From assembly GCA_013398275.1 (NCBI GenBank), contig VZSE01005880.1, positions 64,571 through 128,570 on the forward strand: 64,000 nucleotides of DNA, given 5' to 3'. Shown here piece after piece: positions 14,601 through 24,181 of this stretch. Position numbers and translations under genes: made by a program. The notes beneath the pieces were generated by a model that made no database searches, had not been told where the DNA came from, and saw nothing but the letters and a program-made list of their open reading frames with translations. The DNA is from Promerops cafer. Lineage: Eukaryota; Chordata; Aves; Passeriformes; Nectariniidae. Numbering within the stretch: position 1 is the first letter of the stretch; each line of letters starts with the position of its first letter.

Positions 14601-17600
14601 TCCCTAACAGTAATGGTATAATTAACGGTAATTCAAATGAATTAATAAAAGAATCTGAATGAAGCACTAGCTCACATTCCTAACAACAATGTATTTCCAA
14701 CTTAAATGCTTTGCTCTTAAATGCATTGAAAATGGGAAAACTAAGAATCCAGAATCCTTGAAAATATGTGCATTAGTGAATGCCTATTTCAAAACACAGT
14801 TCTTCACATATGCACCTGTTTGGATGAAAATATATGCAGAGAGCGTTCTTTTTGCTACCTATAAGGGAAGATAATTTTAAATGCCAGAGGTTGGGGAGAT
14901 ACCACCACTTACCTTGGGGACATTAGTTAACTAAGATTAAGAAGGAACATCCACACTTGTAGCAGAGAACTCCTGTTATTTCAAAGGAGTAGGCAAACAC
15001 AGGACTACTTATTTCAAATAAGATTAAAACGCCCACAGTCTTTTGGCTACTTTGTCTACCCTTGTTCTCTTTTGTTTGGCACTGAATTTGTCTCCTGGTG
15101 GAAGAAAACTCACCTCCCATTGGGTGGAGGCTGCTCAGTGTGTTCAGGTTCCCAGATGAAGCAGCTGCTGTCTGCTGAAGGAGCTGCAAATAAAGCTAGA
15201 CATTACACCAAAAAACAAAACAAGAGTGAGAGTGAGGGCTGGCTCTGCTTCTGGGAGAAACTGCATCACACCACAGCCAGAGCGCCGTCACAAATGAAAT
15301 CCCGCAGCCCATGCACCACATCACAGCAAAGCATAAAGAGAATTCCCTGAACAACACAGCCAGAGCACCACCACAGTGAAGCTCATGTAGCCCATGCAGC
15401 ACACTGCAGCCAAAGCAACAGAACAATGCTTTCCTCACTCAACGTCAGCAATGCTGAGGGAAAATTATAGCCAATACTCCAAGACAAAACCAGCAGAATC
15501 AGTAGTGAGGGAAAATTCCTATTCAAAGCACCTAAGGCAGGATTGCCACCCCTAAGGATATGCTACCTCAAAACAGACTACAGCTGACACTGCCAGCATG
15601 GGACAAATGGCAATGCCATACCAAAACCAAAGAGCCACCACGACAGGGAACCTCCTCTACTTTCCTTATGCACAGTAGACATAAAAGACATTTCAAGCTT
15701 CAGCTCAGAAGGTTTTTGGAGATTTCCAATTCCTTTTTCCAATAACTAGCTGTTACAAAAAAAATTCCAATCTACCAAAACTAAAATAGTAGTGAGAGAA
15801 TTGTCCCATTTCAACTATACACCATACCAAGAACAAGATGAAATTTCCCTTTTCTATTCCTCAGACTTTATATTGCATGAATACAGTTGTCAGAGATACT
15901 CTGGCAACCCTCATGAGTCACAGCACATCAGTTTTGAAAAGTTCATCCTTTAGGGACCCAGCAAAATCAACTGAAATGAAACTGCAGTCTACCCTCTGTT
16001 ACATCATTTTTGCTAAAGAGAGTAGCTTCTCTCTATTTTCTGTAGGGTTTGCTTTTATTCGGTTGGTTGTTGTTTGGGTTTGTTTACTCTGCTTCCAATC
16101 TGATCATCTTTTCTATTTGGACAGTACCAAGTACTGTTCCAGGTTTCACTGGAAAAGGATGACAGAAATAAAGGAAAATGATACAGGAATACAAGAACTA
16201 TGTCATCAGATAGACATGAAAAGGGCATTTTTATATGGTAAACATTGAGGTAGTACTATATAAAGAGAAAGCACATTCTACAGAATGCAGGAGAAAAACC
16301 CAAGGTTTCAGCAATTAGGGCTACTGTGATTGGGGTTGAAATCCTCCCATAAAAGTATCCCAGCTAGATGAGAGCACATAACACGATTTCACCCTTCTCA
16401 TCCACAAAATGGAGATTAAGAACCCAGCTCCTATCTACCAGGAGCCTTCTAAAAATTAAACACTGCAAGACAGCCAGACACTCCAACACCTGAAGAGATG
16501 AAAAGAACCCAAATCAGAAACTCACTGCTAAGTACTGGGGTCCAAGTGTGTTGAGACCAGCCAGGTTTCCCCATATTGAGGCAGCACTGATCTGTTGCAT
16601 TTGTTGCTGAAGTTGCTGAGCAATTCGTTTCTGCTCTTTGTCCTTCTGCGTGTCTGCAAATTTTACAACAATGGGAGAAGAGCAACCCTGCAAACAGCAA
16701 TTCAAACAATTACATACTTGCTATCCCCAGCAGTCCCAAAAATACTGAATTAAGACCCAGTCATTGGAATAATTCCCCTCCTCCTCTATGCATACATACA
16801 GACATATATATATTCAAACAGAACATTTCATCAAAGGCTCAAAATCTTGTTTGCTTTTTATCCTATTTAGTATTTTGGTATTTTCTCTGCAGATGAAGTT
16901 TCTATCTCAAACTCTAAAAACAGAGCAAAACAAACACAAGGGTCCAGGAGCAGTTTTTGTGAAGAAACACACAACTGCACTTGTCCTTCTCTCTGCTCTC
17001 TAGTCCCTGAAATTCCATAGTGACTTCCTGACAAATTACATCTGTTCCTGACACCCACTAACTTGTTTTACCTCCATGGTTTGTGCTTGGTGCATTGCTT
17101 TGATTGCTGTTTGTGCCATGGCTCGTGTTGTAAAAGTCACAAATGCACAACCTGGGGAAAGAACAAAAAGGAATCAAGTTGTTCACTAACTCCACAATTA
17201 CTGGGATGAATACAGGAATGAAAATGCTTACTGGGCAGGGAGGAGGTGCAGGTGGGAATCACAGAAAAAGCTAAAATGCCAGGTTGAGTTGCACAAGGCA
17301 GCATCCAGCACCCTCAAACTGCCAGAAAAGCTTCTTATTTTGCTTACCTCGGCTCAGGCCATCCGGGCCCCGTAATATCCTGCATTCTTCAATCTGCCCA
17401 AAGGGGGAGAACATCACTCGAATATCATTTTCATTGCACTTCTTGGATATCATTCCAATAAACAACTTCCTATCTTCTACTGCTAAGGAATTGAAAGATA
17501 AAGAGTATTACCAGCAAATATGTGTTTACTAGATCTTAGGTCTTCTCCATTAACTGCAGTTATTTCCCTTGTATTTAGGATATGGGCTTATCAAAACCAG

Positions 17601-20600
17601 ATTCCCAGTAATGGACTGTTTCTGCAATTTAAGAGGATGCATATGAGGTACTTCAATGAACCTGACAGATGTCTGTTTTATGATTTTATGTTTATGATTT
17701 GCTGACTATTTTCAGCTTGTGAAGTCTGCAAACAACAGGAATGTAAAAAAAAGGAAAAAAGTATGTCAGATTCAGCACTTCCCTGTATCTCTTCAGTTCT
17801 AGGTAAGAAAAGGCTTGAATGTGGTTTATTGGACTACTTTCATTGTCTTTCCTCTGCTTATTTTATTTTTAGACTACCAACATATACCTAACTGCATATA
17901 AGCAAGCGAGTGAACTGCAGAAAGCTTCTTTTTAGCCTCATGCCAATCACCTAAATTTAGATATGCCCATATCCTCATGCTCCTCTCTCAACAGTGGAAG
18001 CAACAGCAGTTGCTAAAACAGAACACTTTTACTTCTGATCCCATTCTGATCTGCACCAAAAGCACAAAAACAACACCTCAAATCAAACCACAGACTGTGT
18101 ATTACCATTTCTTGGCTCTAAATACCAATGCTATTGGATATATTAAGAGTTGAAGAATACCTTTCAGTGTGCAGATTATTTTAAAATAAATGGTTCAGAA
18201 AGACATTTCTCCTAACTTTTCAGTTAGTTGTTACTAATGTCAGCTAAAGGTCACTTGAGTGAGTGGGGTAAATTTGAATCCAGAGCAGATTTTTATACTC
18301 TCGATTTACTTAAGAATACTGATCACCTCTGAAACACTTTCTGTTAAAGGATGAAGTGAATTATTCAGAATATCACTTGAAAATATAAAACAATTTAGAT
18401 ATACATCAATATAAAATATATTAAATGATGAAGGCTCTTGCATATTTTGAAGCTTCAATAAAGTCTTCTCCTATTCAGTGCTACAGTGAGGGGAAATCAA
18501 CTTATTTTTTGAGTCTTCTATGATGCTGGAAAGGAAGACTCCAAACTATTCCAGCAGACATGACTTTAACTGGCTGTCAAATCTTAATGTTGTACCCAAT
18601 TCATTTTCTGGTCTTAGAGCAGAAAGCTGCTTTCAAATCCTTTTAGCGGGCCATTTAAGTTCAAGAGATCCAGAACCCCTTGTCTTGATGGCAAGTTCAA
18701 ATACTCTCATAACTAACGCTTTCTTATTTATTATTGTCACCTTCACTTTTTATTAACACTCAGAGTTAAATAACAGCCTCAGAATTACCACCCTAAAATT
18801 CCACTGAATACTTTTTTCACTTTCCATTATTTTCCCAGGATATTTGTACGTGTGTTCGTATATAATGCAAGGTCAATTTTAGTTTAGAGAACCTATCCTG
18901 TTCTCCTCCCAAAAATACTTCAAAAGAATGACTCCTTTCTAGGTATATTTACACAGGAACATGTCCTGTATACCCATGGAGGAATCTGCAGATGGAATGA
19001 CTCCTACTATATGTTACCCATACATTCCATCTTCTGTTTTCAATTATATTAAGAGGTAAGCTTTCTCAAACCAGGACTATCTTCTTCATGATGCAACACC
19101 AACTATTGCAAATGAAGAAAATAAAATTCATCTGAGCCTAGAAAGGCTGAAACTACAGAATGCTAAATGCTTTCTTTGCTTAGGTTGCAGTAATACAGAT
19201 ACATATTTGAACATGCATGTATGGATGTACATAAACTCACAAGGAAATGCATGGATAAATGATCATTTACCTAGTGGTAGATGCTAAATTCTTAATCCAT
19301 CTGAAATTACCAATGTACAGAAATATTCAGTTTTTCTTCTCTACTGAACTGGTGTTAATTCTCAACCTCTCTTGTATGCTACAAGAAGTATTTTTGACTC
19401 CCACCCTAACTGCAACAGGCCTTGCTTCACATTGGACAAACACTTGAAAAAGCATTTCTAGATTTCATGAAATCATAGAATAGTTTGGTTTAGAAAGGAA
19501 CTTAATGAGCACCTAGTTCCTTTGACTAGACCAGGCTGCTTAAAGCCCCATCCAGACAGGTCTCAAACACTTCCAAGGATGGGGCACCCACAGTTCCTCT
19601 GGGTAATGTGTTCCAGTGTCTCACCATCCTCACAGTAAAGAATTTCTTCATAAAATCTAATCTAAATCTCTTTCAGTTTAATACTGTTATCCCTTGTGCT
19701 ATCATTATACTCCTAGATAAACAATCCCTCCACATCCTCCTTGTAGGCCCCCTTCAGGTACTGTAAGGCTGCTAGAAGGTCTCCCTGGACCCTTCTCTTC
19801 TCCAGGCAGAACAACCCCAACTCTCTCAGCCTGTCCTCATAGGGGAGGTGTCCATCCCTATGATTATCTTGATGGTCTTTCCCTGAACATGCTTGAGCAC
19901 GTCCATGTCTTATGCTGGGGGCTTCAGAGCTGGATGCAGTACAACAGATGGGGTCTCACAACAGCAGAGAGTGACATTCATCCCCTCAACCTGTTATTCC
20001 CTCCTTTAGATGCAGCCCAGGATATGACTGGCTTTCTGGGCTGCAAGTGCACACTGCCTGTTTATATTCATTTTTTCAGCCACCAAGTTCTTCTCAGGGC
20101 TGCTCTCAATCCACTCATCACTTAGCCTGTATCCATGTTTGCAGGACCTTGGCCTTGCTGAACTTCATGAGGTCGGCTCAGGCCCACCTCTCCAGCCCAT
20201 TGAGGCTCCTCTGGATGGCTTCCTTTCCCTCTAGGGTATCAACCACAGCACTCAGCTTGACATCACCCATAAGCTTGCTGAGGATGCACTCAATCCCACT
20301 GTCCATGTCCCCAACAAAGATATAAACCACCTTAGTACAAAGAAGAACTCACTGGATGTTTCCCTAACTGACAACATGGTTCTACCACAAGCAGCAGTGG
20401 GAGAGATACTCTGAGTCATGGAATTTGAGAGACATCACTCACACTACCTATTATTGAAAACACACCTTTCTGTTTTCACTTTTTTTCTTTTAAAAAACCA
20501 GGCCTGCAATTCAAGACTTCATCAAAAGCTGTTAAGCAAAAGGGAAATCCTCAAGCCTCCTGACTAGCACAAATGATGATGCCAAACTGGGACTTTAGTA

Positions 20601-23600
20601 AAGCTTACCATTACTCTTTTCACTGTCAGCTGGTTTCATCTGGATAGGATGGTGCATCTAAAATGTAAAAAGATTATTTAATCCCAAATACATTCACATC
20701 ATACTGTATGAAATACATCCCACAAGAATTCTGAAAGAAAGAAATTATAGCCTAAATTGCCTCTAGAGAGGTGCGTATGTAACACTACAAAATTTCCAAG
20801 AAGAAAGGCTTTCCTAATTATACCCCATCATTCCTCCTCAGAGTATTATAAAAGCTATGCCCACCCACTTCACTGCCCTATCATTCTTTTAAATACTCCA
20901 AAATTCCCATAAGATCTGTTATTATATAGATCTCACAACACTGATCTTTTCAATAGTTTTTTACAACATTATTTTATGGCAACATAATGTGTTTGTGCTC
21001 TGGTGGTGCTGGAGCTCAGAGAAAGGAGGCAGAGTTGGGAAGAGAGCAGGACTCTGCTCTTACCCCTGGGAGGATCTTCATATTGTGAAGAGCATTCTGT
21101 GCTTCTAGTGCAGCTTTACGGGTATAAAATGTAACAAAACAGCACCCTGCAATAGAAACAAAATGTTAGCCAGAAAAGAACACTCAATCTTGGAGCGCTG
21201 TACAGAAACTGCAAGCCCCACTTCCACCCTTCCAATGCAAAACGTATGGTAAGTAGAAGAGATTAGGCACTGAAACAGGTAGGTGCTACTGTTTGTGTCA
21301 GCTTAAGAAAGATTTCCAAGTGTAATAAAATAGAGTATGTTCATAACTGACCCAACATCACTACTACACCATTAAAACAGATTCATTTGTTGGCTACTTC
21401 ACGTTCAAAATCAATTTCCTAGCACCAAAACCCTATCTAGCTTCACAAGAAATACTGCATATAACTGAACTGCAAATCCAGGCACAAAATTTAGTAAGGA
21501 GTTAATGTTTACAAGTATTCAATTAACACGAATGACTAAAACCCCAATTTCATATTTATCTGAAACTGTGTGCCACCAACATTTTGATCGTATAACAGCA
21601 TCACAGTGACGCTCTGGAGCAACACAATATTATTGGATGTTCTGCTTTGCAATTATAATCCATGATCCTCAAGCATCTCTATCACTGCTGAGCTCTAAAA
21701 GAAATTATGATTTTTCTGAGCTCAGCTAATAACTGGATCACAGTTCAAGTATAATTAGACAAACACACTTAAAGACTTTATAAAGTCTGGGTTTGCATGC
21801 ACTCCTGGTCACACAGAGCTTCTACAGGGCTGTTTGAATAAGCACACAGCTAAGACTGCAACTATATGAAAGTGGCTGAAACCCCAAGTCTCACAAGAGA
21901 AGTACAGAAGTTCTCACCTTTGCTTTGAGGAGGGTTTTGGCTCCTGTCCCGCAAGACATTGATTTCATAGACAGCACCATACTGTTCAAAAAGTTCTCTT
22001 AGATCCTTCTCACACCAGCTCCGTGGGACTTGACCCACAAACATTTTGATAGCATCTAGGTCAGGTTGGTCTGGGTGATCCAGTGTGCCATTCATTTTCT
22101 TTGCACTATGAAAAACAAAAAGGAATTTCTGGTTTATATCTTCCTACAAATTCTAAACAAAAGCACGCTTACAGCAAAATTAAAGAAAAAATAATTTTCT
22201 ACATCTATATAAATGTGTATGATGAAAATATACATATAATGAGAAACTCTTGCACATTCCCAGTATGCATACCAGAGTACATTCACATTCATTGGCAAGC
22301 TGTGTACCTGGAAACGAAACATACTCTATACAGCTGTTTAAAACTCTGTTCCCATAATGTAGTCGACATCTGGGATTCAGGATATAAGCCTGCTGAGATA
22401 ACTGAAAGATATCACTAGTTCAACCATGTAAAATTTTACAGAAAAAGAAACCAGAACTGAAAGGAACCTAAGCTCAGTCTACCTACAAACTACTGAAGTT
22501 ATCTGTAACCACTGAAAATGAGAGAATGTTATTACATTTTTAAATGACACTAATTGTAACTGTTTCCCAAGGTGAAGATCCATCTTAAAACAGAGAAACA
22601 GAATCAATTGATCCAATGGTAAGTTTCTTTAAAGGTTTCTTTGTGAAACTAGGGAGATTTCAACAATAATTGGCAAAAAACCAGGCTTAAATTGTACATG
22701 AAAAGGCTGGGATTGGACAATCCAGTTAGTCACAGACTGAATCAGGTTCGATAATGTCAGGATTCTGACAGAAAAAAAGTCACTTAGACTCCAACACCAC
22801 CGAAGTTTTGAGTATGGGAATTCTCAATAGGTTCCAAGGCATTCTGTCTAGCCATACGAGCAGTTTACACCCTATTAATAAGAGTTGTGTTATGCTCCAC
22901 CCAGCCAGTTGACAAGTCCTACACTGCTCCCTGTATTGACTCCTCATTATTTGTTAGGTGCAGCATGATGTCTGTTATCAGTTATCAGTACTCCCAGCTG
23001 TATCTGGTACACCAGAGCACCTCTCCCTGCAGAAGTCTGACTGGAACGATACCCTATTGTAGCTATAGTGATTAGGTGGTTAAAATTGCTGACCAATCCC
23101 TGCATAATCTAGAAAGGACGTGGGGAGTGGAACAGCTACTCTACAATGATTCCCCCCACCCCCAAGCTCTTTGTTGAAGAATACAGGTGGTCTTCTTCCA
23201 GAGCAGTCAGTTCTCTTCATCTCTGCTTTGATCCTTTGAAGATAGTTTGAATGGCTTATTAACTGCACATGATAGTAACCAGTATTCCTCTCACTGTCCA
23301 TCTGAAATCATATTCCCCCTGAAAAGAATTTGAAAAAAAATTCCAAGCCCGGTACTGTTTTTTTCCCATCAATACACTGCTGTTCAGAGCCTAAGGAGAA
23401 ACGGATGTTAGGGAAAGCTCATAATTTTAAAGCTGCATGAACAGACCTCAAAAACCACAAAGCTTCCTACTAGAAAGGAAGGGAATCATTATAAATCCTT
23501 TCACTCCTCTCCACCTTTCCACTCAGAAAGGGTCAGTACCTCTCCAAATAGCCAAGGGAAACAACACCTTTTACAAAGATGTAAACTACCTCTTTTCATT

Positions 23601-24172
23601 TCAGTTAAGAACAATTGGAAATTGTTTACCCTCTCCAATAATAATATTCGGCCTTGCCTTCCATGCTTCAAGAGCACAACATGGCTCCTGTTAACTGGGC
23701 AACTCTTAACATGACCTCAACAGAATTCAAGGAATACTTTACTCCTAATTAAAAGGTTTAGTCTGGAGTCATTAATAGGGAAGAACAGAAACAGTTCTTC
23801 CCACAAGTGATTTCAATAATCCATTTTATAATATCAGCACCTCTAGCACACTATAAACAATATCATCACACAGCTTTATTCCTCCTTAGTCCTTATCACC
23901 ACAATTATCAAGCCATTTTCCCCCCATCTAGAAACCAACATCAATCTTCTATGACCACTAGGATTTCTTCAAGAAAACAAACTGCAGGCTCTCCTATCTC
24001 TCCTTCCTGTCCCCCTCTGTCCCAACAGACAGCAGGGGCTTGAGACAGCAATTCTAACTATCATCCTAGTTATAACCTAGACATGAAGAGAAAATACTTA
24101 CACAGGGCTTGCATTCAAGGAGCAATGGTCCACCATCATCTCTGGGAGGAAATCCAACTTGAACGCGGCCAT
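2502..24172 (-). CDS. CELF1: CELF1 (CUGBP1) RNA-binding protein, whole coding span (spliced, 13 coding exons)
   Basis: CELF1 binds GU-rich RNA and controls alternative splicing in the nucleus and mRNA decay and translation in the cytoplasm. Twelve minus-strand exons from the ATG at 22095 to the TGA at 2504-2502 join in phase to 484 residues, close to the roughly 486 of mammalian CELF1. A further exon at 24102-24181 gives an in-frame 27-residue extension. RRM1 (about residues 16-99) has RNP2 MFVGQV and RNP1 KGCCFVTF. RRM2 (about 108-188) has LFIGMI and RGCAFVTF. RRM3 (about 400-480) has LFIYHL and KCFGFVSY. A long Ala/Ser/Gln-rich linker lies between RRM2 and RRM3. The final residues, NDSKPY, match the family. 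The YLALLQQ linker sequence and C-terminus favour CELF1 over CELF2, though the paralogues are close. Synteny with PTPMT1 and KBTBD4 settles the call. Confidence 0.97.
3585..3721 (-). mobile_element. tRNA-Ile-derived SINE with CR1-like tail (TguSINE1-like)
   Basis: Read on the minus strand, the head resembles tRNA-Ile(AAT). It has a pol III A box TAGCTCAGTTTG (3714-3703), an anticodon-arm sequence GTGCTAATAATGCC, and a B box GGTTCAATCCC (3669-3659). It then runs into a tail GGATCCCTTCTCACTCAGA...CTGTGATTATT of the type found at CR1 3' ends. That tRNA-Ile plus CR1-tail plan is the one described for TguSINE1 of zebra finch and other songbirds. The family name comes from memory and was not checked by alignment. 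Confidence 0.75.
3953..4269 (-). mobile_element. 5'-truncated CR1 LINE fragment, 3' end
   Basis: The plus strand reads as the reverse complement of a CR1 3' region. Hallmarks are TGCACAGGACACCC, CTTGAACTCTGTCAGGCTGC, TGACCACTTCCCTGGGAGCC, ATCCAACCTAAACCTCCCCTGA and GTCACCAGAGAGAAGAGATCA. The element ends at GAAGCTGTAGA (about 4269), only about 10 bases from the splice donor of the neighbouring CELF1 exon. The residual frame here encodes the decayed C-terminus of the CR1 reverse transcriptase protein. Confidence 0.88.
4280..4423 (-). CDS. CELF1: CELF1 exon, N-terminal half of RRM3 (144 bases)
   Basis: Codes for residues 395-442, from [19 protein letters not shown] through [12 protein letters not shown]. 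It carries RNP2 (LFIYHL) and the first residues of RNP1. Acceptor CTTGTTTGAAG, donor TTTTG|GTATGT, phase 1 at both ends, 144 bases long. The donor is followed almost at once by a CR1 insertion. Confidence 0.96.
4424..5283 (-). other. CELF1: CELF1 intron
   Basis: Intron of 860 bases with donor GTAGGC at 5283 and acceptor TTTGAAG at 4424. AT-rich; I see no repeat or gene in it. Confidence 0.85.
5284..5469 (-). CDS. CELF1: CELF1 linker exon (186 bases)
   Basis: Codes for residues 333-394, [12 protein letters not shown], then [20 protein letters not shown], then [20 protein letters not shown]. This is the linker just before RRM3. Acceptor TTCTTATACAG, donor AAAGAAG|GTAGGC, phase 1 both ends. Confidence 0.96.
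5470..5649 (-). other. CELF1: CELF1 short intron
   Basis: 180 bases between GTAAGT (5649) and TATACAG (5470). Nothing else is seen in it. Confidence 0.9.
5650..5763 (-). CDS. CELF1: CELF1 linker exon with tandem (NAGNAG) acceptor
   Basis: Codes for [18 protein letters not shown], then [17 protein letters not shown] (residues 296-332 in the short form). The acceptor reads TTTTAATAGCAG|GTTCC. Splicing after the first AG gives a 114-base exon (start 5763, SS-A-G-SS). Splicing after the second gives 111 bases (start 5760, SS-G-SS). Both keep frame. Donor GCAG|GTAAGT. Confidence 0.95.
5764..12023 (-). other. CELF1: CELF1 intron (6.26 kb) with one old CR1 remnant
   Basis: Donor GTAAGAG at 12023, acceptor AATAG at 5764. 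Mostly AT-rich unique sequence. One diverged CR1 is recognised at about 10231-10500. I see no convincing alternative exon, though unread conserved regulatory elements are possible. Confidence 0.85.
10231..10500 (-). mobile_element. Old, internally deleted CR1 LINE remnant
   Basis: The plus strand reads as a diverged reverse-complement CR1 3' region. Recognisable blocks are CTGCTCAGAGCTGATCTAAC, TGGAGATTTCACAGCC, CACCTTGTTCCTGAGCTGA and GGCTGCAACTTGTGTCCATT with CCTTGTCCTTTCACTGCACA. The level of decay suggests an older insertion than the other copies. The ends are approximate. Confidence 0.72.
12024..12152 (-). CDS. CELF1: CELF1 linker exon (129 bases)
   Basis: Codes for residues 253-295, [20 protein letters not shown], then [18 protein letters not shown] and LTSS. 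It is Ala/Ser-rich and GC-richer than the flanking introns. Acceptor TGTTGCAG, donor CTCAG|GTAAGA, phase 1 both ends. Confidence 0.96.
12153..15113 (-). other. CELF1: CELF1 intron (2.96 kb)
   Basis: Donor GTGAGT at 15113, acceptor GTTGCAG at 12153. Contains homopolymer and G/T-rich low-complexity sequence around 13845-13895. No gene or dated transposon recognised. Confidence 0.85.
15114..15183 (-). CDS. CELF1: CELF1 linker exon (70 bases) with alternative acceptor 12 bases upstream
   Basis: Codes for residues 230-252, [19 protein letters not shown] then HPMG. The main acceptor is TTATTTGCAG at 15184. A second in-frame acceptor TGTCTAG (AG at 15197-15196) would start the exon at 15195 and add CTT TAT TTG CAG, that is LYLQ. 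This is the same four-residue difference known between mammalian CELF1 isoforms. Donor GGGAG|GTGAGT. Confidence 0.95.
15184..16525 (-). other. CELF1: CELF1 intron (1.34 kb)
   Basis: Donor GTGAGT at 16525, acceptor TTTGCAG at 15184. Contains a two-copy 83-base imperfect repeat at about 15268-15435; otherwise no feature recognised. Confidence 0.85.
15268..15435. repeat. Two-copy imperfect tandem repeat, period about 83 bases
   Basis: CACAGCCAGAGC at 15272 recurs at 15355, and AGCCCATGCA followed by CACA..GC..AAAGCA recurs at the same offset. The copies differ at many sites, so the duplication is not recent. It lies about 80 bases upstream (in transcription sense) of the alternative acceptors of the 70-base exon. 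Confidence 0.6.
16526..16687 (-). CDS. CELF1: CELF1 exon, end of RRM2 and start of linker (162 bases)
   Basis: Codes for residues 176-229, [20 protein letters not shown], then [20 protein letters not shown], then [14 protein letters not shown]. It finishes RRM2 (VVKFAD) and starts the Gln-rich linker. Acceptor GTTTGCAG, donor TTAGCA|GTGAGT, phase 0 at both ends, so exon skipping would keep frame. Confidence 0.96.
16688..17071 (-). other. CELF1: CELF1 intron (384 bases)
   Basis: Donor GTAAAA at 17071, acceptor GTTTGCAG at 16688. Nothing else recognised. Confidence 0.88.
17072..17151 (-). CDS. CELF1: CELF1 exon, middle of RRM2 (80 bases)
   Basis: Codes for residues 149-175, [20 protein letters not shown] then HQAQTME, including RNP1 of RRM2. 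Acceptor TTTCCCCAG, donor ATGGAG|GTAAAA. Confidence 0.96.
17152..17347 (-). other. CELF1: CELF1 short intron
   Basis: 196 bases, GTAAGC at 17347 to CCCCAG at 17152. No other feature. Confidence 0.9.
17348..17482 (-). CDS. CELF1: CELF1 exon, first half of RRM2, with tandem (NAGNAG) acceptor
   Basis: Codes for residues 104-148, [20 protein letters not shown], then [18 protein letters not shown], then GPDGLSR. The acceptor reads CTTAGCAG|TAGAAG. Splicing at the first AG starts the exon at 17482 and codes N-A-V-E-D (135 bases). Splicing at the second AG starts it at 17479 and codes N-V-E-D (132 bases). Donor CGAG|GTAAGC. The variable alanine sits just before RNP2 (LFIGMI). Confidence 0.95.
17483..20608 (-). 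other. CELF1: CELF1 intron (3.13 kb) with CR1
   Basis: Donor GTAAGC at 20608, acceptor CTTAG or TAGCAG near 17483. A CR1 copy fills about 19467-20350; the rest is AT-rich intron with no recognised gene. Confidence 0.85.
19467..20350 (-). mobile_element. CR1 LINE, 3' part
   Basis: The left edge AAATCATAGAATAGTTTGG is the reverse complement of a CR1 3' terminus (ATTCTATGATTT). Further CR1 blocks follow: CTCACCATCCTCACAGTAAA, CAACCCCAACTCTCTCAGCC, ATCCACTCATCACTTAGCCT, CACTCAATCCCACTGTCCAT and CCCCAACAAAGATA. The copy is inserted in the CELF1 sense direction within an intron. Any protein capacity is lost to stops and frameshifts. The right edge is approximate. Confidence 0.88.
20609..20657 (-). 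CDS. CELF1: CELF1 exon, RRM1-RRM2 linker (49 bases)
   Basis: Codes for residues 88-103, [16 protein letters not shown]. Acceptor TACATTTTAG, donor AATG|GTAAGC. At 49 bases it is a typical short CELF-family exon; skipping it would shift the frame. Confidence 0.96.
20658..21063 (-). other. CELF1: CELF1 intron (406 bases)
   Basis: Donor GTAAGA at 21063, acceptor ATTTTAG at 20658. No other feature recognised. Confidence 0.88.
21064..21146 (-). CDS. CELF1: CELF1 exon, second half of RRM1 (83 bases)
   Basis: Codes for residues 60-87, [20 protein letters not shown] then HNMKILPG. Contains RNP1 of RRM1. Acceptor CTATTGCAG, donor CAGGG|GTAAGA. Confidence 0.96.
21147..21917 (-). other. CELF1: CELF1 intron (771 bases)
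   Basis: Donor GTGAGA at 21917, acceptor TATTGCAG at 21147. AT-rich, no other feature recognised. Confidence 0.88.
21918..22105 (-). CDS. CELF1: CELF1 exon with ATG of the 484-residue form (188 bases; coding from 22095)
   Basis: From the ATG at 22095-22093 it codes [20 protein letters not shown], then [15 protein letters not shown] and [20 protein letters not shown], then PQSK (residues 1-59). The start of RRM1 with RNP2 is included. The 10 bases before the ATG are open and, when spliced to the exon at 24102, read through in frame as V-A-K-K-M. Acceptor TTTTTCATAG, donor AAAG|GTGAGA. The ATG has A at -3. Confidence 0.95.
22106..24101 (-). other. CELF1: CELF1 intron (2.0 kb)
   Basis: Donor GTAAGTAT at 24101, acceptor TTCATAG at 22106. 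No gene or repeat of note was recognised. Confidence 0.82.
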
Positions 24173-24181
24173 CACCTCAGT
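24102..24181 (-). CDS. CELF1: CELF1 upstream exon with alternative N-terminus (coding 24102-24172)
   Basis: The ATG at 24172-24170 starts [20 protein letters not shown] then ASPV. With the 10 bases ahead of the ATG at 22095 this makes a 27-residue in-frame extension ending VAKK-M, matching the longer N-terminus of mammalian CELF1. The start context is strong (G at -3 and +4). The donor is GT|GTAAGTAT, a near-perfect 5' splice site. The 5' boundary at 24181 after GTTTGTCATAG is less certain because the pyrimidine tract is weak; the exon could extend further upstream. Confidence 0.88.
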
